Below are positions 48,633-55,362 of a stretch of 64,000 nucleotides of DNA, piece by piece. The DNA lies in assembly GCA_900074725.1 (NCBI GenBank), contig LT598455.1, forward strand, positions 559,802 to 623,801, read 5' to 3'. The position numbers and the translations under genes were made by a program. Source of the stretch: Lachancea dasiensis. Its lineage: Eukaryota > Ascomycota > Saccharomycetes > Saccharomycetales > Saccharomycetaceae. The stretch's first letter is position 1; each line of letters starts with the position of its first letter. The notes beneath the pieces were generated by a model. The model saw nothing but the letters and a program-made list of their open reading frames with translations. It did no database searches and was not told the DNA's origin.

Positions 48633-49240
48633 TTAGGCCTCGGCCATGTCTCTCAATCTTCTGATGGTAGATCTGACAGTGGCAGCGGCAGCAGTGGAAA
48701 CGGTGTAAGCACCACCAGCCACAGTCTTCTTGCAGCTGGCACAGGTCCAGATACCGGCGGCTCCTCTGGTGACAGTCTTCTTACCGCAGAACGAGCAGTC
48801 GTACTTGGCGTGTTGTTGGATTTCCAACTTCTTCACCTGTCTTCTCAAAGAGGAACCGTAACGGACACCGTACTTACCGGTGATACCAACCTTCTTAGTT
48901 CTCTTAGCCCTGGAAACACTAGTTAGTAACGTGTACTCAAAAAAAAAGTTTGCATCCCACGAAGCATGCGATCTTCCTCAAAGCGCAAAAATGGTTCTCT
49001 GGGCGGTCGTCTGCGAACAAGGCCCATCCACCTCCTACTGCTTCACGTCTGGTCCCCGTTTCTCTATGTCTTCCCGTGCCGGACACGCTTCACGTCTTGC
49101 GGCTCCCAGCCTCAACCACACAGTTTCCCGCCAACATGATGCCCTCCGTTTTCCCTGGTTTCCTGTCGACAACACTGTTCGTATTCCCATTCACCAAATG
49201 CGCTCTAAGCGGTCTGTCTCCTTGTCCTACTACCATACAT
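48633..49240 (-). CDS. RPL43: Ribosomal protein eL43 (one intron, two-base first exon)
   Basis: Exon 2 (48633-48909) supplies all but the first two bases. Adding AT at 49239-49240 gives 92 residues, the exact length of yeast Rpl43. The protein is a large-subunit component with a zinc ribbon: C39, C42, C57 and C60 (YDCSFCGKK and WTCASCKK). The N terminus reads [20 protein letters not shown]. The branch point TACTAAC (48922-48928) and 3' CAG are certain because the coding sequence begins with G-GCT-AAG. The 5' site is inferred: AT|GTATGG is the only suitable match I found. A two-base exon 1 is also, to my knowledge, how S. cerevisiae RPL43A/B are built. Divergent from IME1, as RPL43B is in S. 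cerevisiae. Confidence 0.93.
48910..49238 (-). other. RPL43 intron
   Basis: 329 bases. The 3' part has TACTAAC only 12 bases before the CAG. The 5' site reads GTATGG rather than the consensus GTATGT. The 5' boundary is less certain than the 3' boundary. I see no snoRNA-like C/D or H/ACA elements in it, but short ones could be missed. Confidence 0.72.
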
Positions 49241-49324
49241 TTTATTGTCCTTGAGTTGCTATAGGGTTATATCCACTAGAGTAACGATTAACAGGTTAAA
49301 CTGTTCAATGAGTTCTCCATCTAG

Positions 49325-49356
49325 CTGAAAAACTGAAAAACTGAAAAACTGAAAAA
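49325..49356 (+). repeat. CTGAAAAA x4 tandem repeat
   Basis: Four exact 8-bp copies. On the RPL43 strand they read TTTTTCAG. Their place about 90-115 bases upstream of the RPL43 start may be part of its promoter. Confidence 0.9.
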
Positions 49357-49552
49357 CCCTGGTGCGTACCAAGTGACCGGCCTACTTGAGTTGGCTGAGC
49401 AAAACGCACACGCTGAAAAAATGCTCACAAAAAAAGAGTCAGCAAAATTTATTTTTTTTTTGTATGGAAAATAGTTTGATTTCGTGGAAGCTGATGTTGA
49501 GGGTTGATGGTGTGTGGGTGACAGTCAAATGTCAGGGACAGGAGGGCGGGTG

Positions 49553-49603
49553 GTCACGTGTGGAGGTGGTCACATGTGCCTGGGTGGGTGGTCTGGTCAC
49601 GTG
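49553..49603 (+). promoter_or_regulatory. Cluster of three GTCACRTG E-box elements
   Basis: GTCACGTG at 49553-49560, GTCACATG at 49569-49576 and GTCACGTG at 49596-49603. RTCACRTG is the Cbf1 (CDEI-type) consensus, and CACGTG is also bound by Pho4-like factors. A further GTCACGTG lies inside the IME1 coding region at 50525-50532. Confidence 0.6.
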
Positions 49604-49618
49604 CGGAGCTGGGTGGCC

Positions 49619-49722
49619 GAGCAGCTGTGCTGGGCAACTGCCCCCGACTACTGAGCGGTTGGTTGAGCGGTTGGTTGAGCGGTTGGTCGAGCAGCTGTGC
49701 TGGCAACTGCCCCCGACTACTG
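49619..49722 (+). repeat. Nested direct repeats in the IME1 promoter
   Basis: Two copies of a roughly 34-bp element (49619-49653 and 49689-49722, starting GAGCAGCTGTGCTGG) flank three 12-bp units GAGCGGTTGGTT at 49653-49688. CAGCTG inside each long copy is a palindromic E-box. The following 100 bases are CTCC/GCC-rich with weaker repetition. Confidence 0.85.
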
Positions 49723-50010
49723 CCTCCGACTACCGTCTCCAGCCATTGCCTCCTACTGCCTCCTCCAACTGCCTCCTCCAGCCGCCTCCTCCAACTACTG
49801 CCCCCGGCAATACGCGATCCGGCTGTACGCGCGAAGACCGTCGCACTGTGAGCACCCGTGCTTCTCTCTTTTGTGACTCTCTTTGTCGCTCGATGCACGC
49901 TCATGCGTGTCTATGCGTGTATATGCGTGGAAGGCTGTGACGCGTCATCGACTACGGAGTTTCGCAGGCGCGTCTCTTGCGAGGCAACCGATACAGCGCT
50001 CCCGGACGTG

Positions 50011-50018
50011 TATAAAAG
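50011..50018 (+). promoter_or_regulatory. TATA box of IME1
   Basis: TATAAAAG lies 185 bases upstream of ATG 50196, and that ATG is the first one after it on the plus strand. This supports the chosen start. Confidence 0.6.
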
Positions 50019-50195
50019 GCCCACCGTTGGGCTCTGGGGTCAAGGTGGAGGCAGTTTGGAGGCCGGTCTGGTTCCACTAGGGTGTATAGTCCCGGTAGAG
50101 TCGTCAAGCAGTGGCCGCTCCGAAAGTGTGTTCTAAGCTCCCACGCCGAAAGCAGTGTGTTGAGCTTTCAGATCCGGCTCCAGCCCTGCTTCCAA

Positions 50196-51152
50196 ATGAT
50201 CTCCTGCAGCAGGAGTGTGAGAAAGAGAGCTGGCAAACGCCGGCAGGCCGCGTCCAAGAAGAAGCCCTCCAAACGGGCCAACCCTACCCGAACGGGTTCT
50301 TCCATGGGCCTCGCCAACGGCCCCGGCGTGCCATTGCTGCGCTCCCAACGTAGCCAGCGCTCCCGCTCCCAACGTAGCCAGCGCTCCCGCTCCCAAACCC
50401 GTTCTGTCGCCCATCCGAATCCGGCCTGCCCGGCGCAGGTGGACCCTGACTCCGACACGTCTGGCACCTTCGCGCTGCCGTGCCCTTCCCAAACGCGTCA
50501 ACCTCGCGTCACGAAAAAAAACCCGTCACGTGCCCCGGTTGGTCTCGCTGTTGAGCCTCTGGCAGAAGAGGTGCCGAGGTACGCGCAGGACGCCAGCGGG
50601 GATAGTGGCCGTATCCTTCCTGCTGCCGGTATAGCCTCTCCTAATGTTGTGGACGACTACTTGCAACTGGACATGACAGACACTGTCGTCGCTGGGGAGG
50701 ACCCTCCTCAAGACCTGTTGCTGGTCCACACTCAACCACTTCATATGGCTCCAAACGCGCTTCTGCATGATAAAGTTGATGAGTTTTGGGGCTCCCGGTC
50801 TCTGTCCCCGATTTGTTCACAGTTTTCTGATGGTTTCCACGACTCTCTCCCGGAGTTTGGCCACGTCGATAACGTGACAACGGATCCCGAAGCGAAAATA
50901 CCAAGAGATCCACCTTTTCCGGTCACTCAGTTGATGACGGCAGCCACTGACCTGGCTAAACCGTCGTCCGAGGCGGCTGCGCGAGAAGCAAATCCCCCAA
51001 TGATTCTCACACCGGAAGATTCGTTTGTTCTATATATCACTCGGAAGCTCTCCAGGTACTGTGGCTACGTGGCCAACGAGCCCACCCACTGCGACAAAAT
51101 GCGACTCCAAGAAATTTCATATCGCTTAAGCAAGACTACTTTCAACGGCTAA
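50196..51152 (+). CDS. IME1: Ime1-like master activator of meiosis, strongly diverged
   Basis: The 318-residue product is disordered and basic at the N terminus (RKRAGKRRQAASKKKPSKR, NLS-like), then has an Arg/Ser/Gln repeat (about 49-70), an acidic middle and a conserved C-terminal end. Two blocks resemble S. cerevisiae Ime1 (360 aa) as I recall it: LVHTQPLHM at 176-184 (LVHTQPIHL in Ime1), and KLSRY with DKMRLQEISYRLSKT at 284-315 (KLSRY and DKVRFQEISYKFSKT). The Ime1 C terminus binds Rim11 and Ume6. Divergent pairing with RPL43 matches YJR094C/YJR094W-A exactly. The open frame reaches back to a GTG at 50082; ATG 50196 is the first ATG after the TATA box. Codon use is much more GC-rich than in neighbours. 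Confidence 0.88.
   Translation: MISCSRSVRKRAGKRRQAASKKKPSKRANPTRTGSSMGLANGPGVPLLRSQRSQRSRSQRSQRSRSQTRSVAHPNPACPAQVDPDSDTSGTFALPCPSQTRQPRVTKKNPSRAPVGLAVEPLAEEVPRYAQDASGDSGRILPAAGIASPNVVDDYLQLDMTDTVVAGEDPPQDLLLVHTQPLHMAPNALLHDKVDEFWGSRSLSPICSQFSDGFHDSLPEFGHVDNVTTDPEAKIPRDPPFPVTQLMTAATDLAKPSSEAAAREANPPMILTPEDSFVLYITRKLSRYCGYVANEPTHCDKMRLQEISYRLSKTTFNG
50340..50398 (+). repeat. 24-bp repeat inside IME1
   Basis: Two and a half copies of a unit containing GCTCCCAACGTAGCCAGC encode the Arg-Ser-Gln repeat of the Ime1 N-terminal part. The period is a multiple of three, so copy changes stay in frame. Confidence 0.85.
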
Positions 51153-51413
51153 AACGATGGCAGCGCGGTCAGAGCCGAGGAATAGGTCGCTAGCAATGAG
51201 AGCTTCAAGTTCTAAAATAAATTAACAAACACAAAGGGCAGCGAGAAAAATCCCAAGCCTCTCGTCTTCGTTCACCGAGCGTGTGAGTCCCCCTCCCCAA
51301 CAGCGTCAACAATTCTCTCTGTCTTGGTTTTCATTTTGAATATCACCTCAGACTAAGACAATTTCTATATTGACACTGGAGAGTGCACCATATATTCAGC
51401 TCCGTGCGCGCCA

Positions 51414-52187
51414 ATGAGTACTCCACAGCTGGACGAGTTGCAATGGAAATCGCCTGAGTGGATCCAATCGTTCGGTCTTCGGACTGACAATGTGCTAGAT
51501 TATTTTGCCGAGTCTCCGTTCTTTGATAGAACTTCTAACAACCAAGTTGCCAAGATGCAACAGCAATTTGCACAACCACGACCTGCAGGGCCTGGCGGGC
51601 CTGCTCTTGAAGTGCAGGATCCCGACCCTCACCGAAGATTTATTTTGGCAAACTATGTGGTGCACGCATTGTGGGAAACGGAGCTCCGAAAATTGAAAGG
51701 CGTAGAGTACGTTCTGGCCTACGTGAGAGAACCCGATTTCTGGATCATTCGAAAACAAAACAGATCAAGCCCCAGTGAAACCACACCGCTACAAGAGTAT
51801 TTTATCATTGGTGCTAATGTATACCAGTCACCAACGCTTCTAAAAATTATTCAAAGTCGATTACTCTCCTCCAATCTGCATTTATCAAAAGCTCTTGCCA
51901 ATCTCAGACGAATGAGCAATTTCCAACCCTCCCAGGGCGGAAGATTTGTCAAAACTGCATACCAGGCAGTAGCTTCCAACTCCCAGCAGACCACCGCCGT
52001 ACAGAGCACTACGAGTGGCTCCAATTCGGCTGCCAATACAGGGCCTACAACTGTCAATGGTCAATCCGTTCTGACCGGATCGGTAGACCCAATAAATTCT
52101 GCCGGCTCCCATTCCAGCACGATGGACGAGGCTCTCATGGACAAGCTGTTGGCCACGAGTATGAAGTCCACCACGGTTTATCTCTAA
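51414..52187 (+). CDS. MED6: Mediator head subunit Med6
   Basis: The 257-residue product (S. cerevisiae 295) is a core head-module subunit of Mediator, contacting RNA polymerase II initiation machinery. The conserved N-terminal domain is clear: DELQWKSPEWIQSFGLRTDNVLDYFAESPF at 7-36, then RRFILANYVV, LKGVEYVLAYVREPDFWIIRKQ and the EYFIIGANVYQSPTLL block that marks the family. The C-terminal 80 residues are Ser/Thr/Asn-rich. In S. cerevisiae MED6 (YHR058C) neighbours CPR2 (YHR057C), and a CPR gene follows here. Confidence 0.97.
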   Translation: MSTPQLDELQWKSPEWIQSFGLRTDNVLDYFAESPFFDRTSNNQVAKMQQQFAQPRPAGPGGPALEVQDPDPHRRFILANYVVHALWETELRKLKGVEYVLAYVREPDFWIIRKQNRSSPSETTPLQEYFIIGANVYQSPTLLKIIQSRLLSSNLHLSKALANLRRMSNFQPSQGGRFVKTAYQAVASNSQQTTAVQSTTSGSNSAANTGPTTVNGQSVLTGSVDPINSAGSHSSTMDEALMDKLLATSMKSTTVYL

Positions 52188-52315
52188 GACCCACTGCTTA
52201 TTCCTTGGCGTGCAACATGATAAGGTTCTTTAATTGAGCTTATGGAACCAAATACGACCAAAGTGTTGTACCCATTCACAACTACATCATAATACTGTGG
52301 ATCGTTTTGCAGAAC

Positions 52316-52951
52316 ATGTTTATCAGTCGTTTAATTGCCACACTAGTTACGATTTTGGTTTGTGTACAGGCCGCGGTCGACCCTGTCGTCACCCACAAAG
52401 TATACTTCGACATTGCGCATGGGGACGAGTCTGTAGGTAGAATTGTGATAGGCCTCTTTGGCGAGGTAGCTCCAAAGACGGTACAGAATTTCTACGAACT
52501 TGCCACTTCCGAAGACTCCGCTATGGGCTACGTCAACTCGACTTTCCACAGAGTTATTCCAAGCTTTATGATCCAAGGTGGCGACTTTACCCACCATTCT
52601 GGTATCGGTGGGAAATCTATTTACGGCGACACTTTTGAGGACGAGTCTTTTGAACTCAAGCACGATAAACCTGGCCGTTTGTCGATGGCCAACAGAGGCC
52701 GCAACACCAATGGGTCCCAATTTTTCATCACGACTGTTGTGACCCCTTGGCTGGACGGTAAGCATGTTGTCTTTGGCGAGGTTCTTGAGGGGATGGATGT
52801 TGTTGCGTACGTGGAAAACGTGCCCACCGGTTCTATGTCTAAACCCAAGACAACTGTCAAGATTGTTGGCTGCGGTGAAATCGAAACCATTCCTGTCAAT
52901 GAAGAGGCGAAAGAGCAGTTGAACTCCGAGGCGGCTCGTGACGAATTGTAA
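52316..52951 (+). CDS. CPR5: ER cyclophilin (Cpr2/Cpr5 ancestor)
   Basis: The 211-residue product is a peptidyl-prolyl cis-trans isomerase of the secretory pathway. A signal peptide (about 1-20, [19 protein letters not shown]) precedes the cyclophilin domain (about 27-190). Active-site residues include R79 in [15 protein letters not shown], the [10 protein letters not shown] block and W in [12 protein letters not shown]. The C terminus is RDEL, an ER-retention signal of the HDEL type; Cpr5 ends in HDEL while Cpr2 does not carry it, so the function is Cpr5-like. The open frame extends three codons upstream from a TTG; the first ATG is 52316. MED6 as neighbour matches CPR2, GPI11 on the other side matches CPR5. 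Confidence 0.95.
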   Translation: MFISRLIATLVTILVCVQAAVDPVVTHKVYFDIAHGDESVGRIVIGLFGEVAPKTVQNFYELATSEDSAMGYVNSTFHRVIPSFMIQGGDFTHHSGIGGKSIYGDTFEDESFELKHDKPGRLSMANRGRNTNGSQFFITTVVTPWLDGKHVVFGEVLEGMDVVAYVENVPTGSMSKPKTTVKIVGCGEIETIPVNEEAKEQLNSEAARDEL

Positions 52952-53256
52952 GCATATATAAGTGTACCTTAAAGTCACATTGCTGCATTTTTTTGAGCCT
53001 CTGCCACCAAACTGACACCAAATATTTCGCCAAATAACGTAGCAATGCAGAACCAAGAAATGCTTTAGTATCTTACTATTCGGTATCTAAGTAATGTATA
53101 TGCCATGTTCAACGTACGTTGGTGCCCAGAATTTATGTGTCTGTATCGTTAGTAGGATCTTTTTCAAGTTAACATAGATTGTCAATACGAAGACGATCAC
53201 TCGCAAAAGTCTATAAAATAAGAACCTACATCCTCGAGGATCAAGAACTATAGAGG
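52952..53256. other. CPR5 downstream spacer
   Basis: 305 bases, AT-rich. It holds the CPR5 3' end and the promoter of the AIM24-family gene. No gene is seen. Confidence 0.5.
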
Positions 53257-54075
53257 ATGCTACGAGCAACGGCTAGGTGCAAACAGTTGTCTTTACCCCA
53301 GCTAAGTGTTCGGAGTTTTAATTCTGTTACAAAATTCACTGCAACCAAAACTGGAAGTGCTGGTGGCCCTTTCTCCCAGTTGCCAGAATTCACACCATTG
53401 CAGGATAGTATCCTGGTGTCACTACCGTCGTCATGTTCGATATATACCAAAAAGGGACGAATCAGTGCTTTTTCGTATGATTCCAAAACAAAGACTCCCC
53501 AACACTCAATGATCCAGTTGGAGCCCACCCCGGAATCCGGTTTCTCGAAGTTATCCACGGGAGACGAAGCTCTAAACGCAATGCTTGTTTCAAGCACACC
53601 GATGTCGAATGTTCTGATATTAGAATTCGATGATTACGAGCGAGGCTGGTATCTGATGAACCCTCACAACAGCGTAATGTGCTTCAGTGGAGATCTGACA
53701 TTCCAAAAAGACCATCAACTGGTTGGCCGTGGAGTTGTAGCCCTGTGCGGAGAAGGACCAATCTTTCAGATGGACCTTGCACCTGGTGAAACGGTGATAC
53801 TCAATCCGAGTGCCGTCCTGGGATACAACAAAGCCATTTCATTCAATACCATCGGGTTCACATCGCAGGCCTTGGTGCCAAAGCCTATTCGTGATTGGGT
53901 TGTACGCTATGCAGGCAACCACCTGGACAAAATCAACCTACTCTGGTATAAGTTTTTAAGCAGGGATAAGTTGTATTGCCAAGCAACCGGACCTGGTAAA
54001 GTGTTAGTCCAAACAGCATTTTCGACCGGTTCAACCCTGTTCTCCGATAAAGATGTGATAAAAGCATTCAAGTAA
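53257..54075 (+). CDS. AIM24-family mitochondrial protein
   Basis: The 272-residue product has a likely mitochondrial presequence (MLRATARCKQLSLPQLSVRSF, Arg-rich with no acidic residue) and an AIM24/DUF124 beta-fold. Recognisable blocks are SIYTKKGRISAFSYD, LVGRGVVALCGEGPIFQMDL and GETVILNPSAVLGYN, close to the TGRGLLALVGKGQIYQ type of filamentous-fungal Aim24. The C terminus (INLLWYKFLSRDKLYCQATGP then VLVQT) also fits the family end. S. cerevisiae Aim24 (YJR080C, 394 aa) is longer and affects MICOS and respiratory composition. RSC3 (YDR303C) occupies this place in S. cerevisiae, so synteny does not say whether this is the AIM24 orthologue or a paralogue. Hence I give no symbol. Confidence 0.75.
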   Translation: MLRATARCKQLSLPQLSVRSFNSVTKFTATKTGSAGGPFSQLPEFTPLQDSILVSLPSSCSIYTKKGRISAFSYDSKTKTPQHSMIQLEPTPESGFSKLSTGDEALNAMLVSSTPMSNVLILEFDDYERGWYLMNPHNSVMCFSGDLTFQKDHQLVGRGVVALCGEGPIFQMDLAPGETVILNPSAVLGYNKAISFNTIGFTSQALVPKPIRDWVVRYAGNHLDKINLLWYKFLSRDKLYCQATGPGKVLVQTAFSTGSTLFSDKDVIKAFK

Positions 54076-54142
54076 ACGAGATTCTCTATTTTAATGTACA
54101 TATTCAAAGATAGCACGACTGATAGCAGGCAGGCATCGATTT

Positions 54143-54799
54143 CTAGAGGTAGGGGCCTATCGAGTAACCTACAAAAGCTCCAAGATAAGCTCCAACAACT
54201 AGCGGAGTAGGCCATTCTTGCCAGCTTCTGTCCCAGTCTAACGGAATAACCACGCAGCTTATCCAGCACCCAACGGCGATGGCGATGAAGTATTTTTTGA
54301 AGTTGCCCACCTTAAAGTTGCAATTGAAGATAGAGTATACAGCGGGAAATCCTAGGAGGCAGCAGTGAGCAGCAAGAATCCAAGTTTCCTTCAAAAGCAT
54401 AGCGATCGGAGCACCTAGCAATATGATGATAAGCAGGCACGGGATCGTTAGCGCCAAAGTTGCCCCTAAGCAAATGGGAACTAAGCTGGTCCGCAGCCTC
54501 AGAATCTTGTGGCCATAAACTGTTGATTTGTTGAACTGGAGTGACAAGTATGCAATCTGAAACGGCACCAACAAGTACAGCAGGGTGACGGCATCGAAGT
54601 TGTCAGATAACTTTAGGTAGTAATAAAGAAGCCCTAGCAGGTGTAAAGGGGCTGTTCTGATCGTCTTTTTCACATAAATGGGAGGACTATCACGGCTAAC
54701 GCTATGTTTCCTATCGCTGGATGGCCTGGATCTCGTAATTGTCTCGTCATCAGAAAACGAGACTGACTTCTTGGGGGTAGCCCTCTTTTTAACAGACAT
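54143..54799 (-). CDS. GPI11: GPI-anchor biosynthesis protein Gpi11 (PIG-F family)
   Basis: The 218-residue product acts in the ER membrane with Gpi7/Gpi13 in adding ethanolamine phosphate to GPI precursors. A hydrophilic N-terminal segment (about 1-45) with basic and Ser-rich residues precedes about six hydrophobic helices. The family signature near the C terminus is CVVIPLDWDRSWQEWPTP, and the last helix ends in YSIGPYL. Length equals S. cerevisiae Gpi11 (219 aa). Its neighbour CFT1 matches YDR302W-YDR301W. It converges on the AIM24-family gene with a 67-base gap. Confidence 0.96.
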   Translation of the reverse strand: MSVKKRATPKKSVSFSDDETITRSRPSSDRKHSVSRDSPPIYVKKTIRTAPLHLLGLLYYYLKLSDNFDAVTLLYLLVPFQIAYLSLQFNKSTVYGHKILRLRTSLVPICLGATLALTIPCLLIIILLGAPIAMLLKETWILAAHCCLLGFPAVYSIFNCNFKVGNFKKYFIAIAVGCWISCVVIPLDWDRSWQEWPTPLVVGAYLGAFVGYSIGPYL

Positions 54800-55362
54800 T
54801 AGCTATGGTGGCTATCAGATTATACTTACACGATGCTTGGTGGATCTAGATAAGCGAGCGTCTGATTACGAAAATTCGACTTCAGTGATCCTTTGAATAT
54901 ATTGTATTGTTTAAAATAATGTTTTTAATTCAACGAAATAAGAGAAGTTACATTAAAAGTTGCCGATGCTTCTCTTTGAAGAGAGCGCTTGTATAGCTGA
55001 TGCCGATTGAGCGTTCATAGAATTGAAGCCGCTAACAAAATTCGTGCATCCATTCAAGCGAAGGTGTGCTGGGAGGGTGTAGTTCGCGGTTCAGTTTTTT
55101 GATAAGTAAACAAGTAAACGGAAGTTGAGAGACTGCCAAAGGATAAATTTTGGCTAACTTTTACTAGCAAGAGTTATCCTCAATTGAATTCCATTTGAAA
55201 CTTTCTTGAGCGGTTGTGTAAAGCTGACATTAAATGTTAATTTTGGCGTCACACAATTTAATATAATGAAATATTGGAAGACACACTTTTCTTTAAAGTT
55301 CAAGTCGACTAATGAAGAACCTCTATCGTACGTCAATATTATATATTTTGTTGTGTATGAAC
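54800..55362. other. GPI11 promoter / CFT1 3' spacer
   Basis: 563 bases, very AT-rich, with no recognisable gene. A plus-strand frame at 55206-55472 overlaps the CFT1 end and is not convincing. Confidence 0.5.

Larger units (their letters stand above)
49241..50195. promoter_or_regulatory. RPL43/IME1 divergent promoter region
   Basis: About 950 bases between the RPL43 and IME1 start codons. It holds four CTGAAAAA repeats near RPL43, a T-rich tract at 49450-49460, three GTCACRTG elements, a nested repeat block and a TATA box. From 49500 on it is visibly GC-rich. In S. cerevisiae the IME1 promoter is one of the largest in the genome; this one is shorter but motif-dense. Confidence 0.6.

Noticed and set aside
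49554-49940. Overlapping frames of 97-184 codons in the IME1 promoter
   Set aside because: GC-rich, stop-poor repeat DNA leaves several frames open on both strands. No motif, and they overlap promoter elements.
50133-50501. Antisense frames of 99-122 codons under IME1
   Set aside because: Opposite a better-supported gene with conserved motifs; they result from GC-rich repeats.
52343-53056. 237-codon antisense frame under CPR5
   Set aside because: Entirely opposite a highly conserved cyclophilin; no known protein resembles it.
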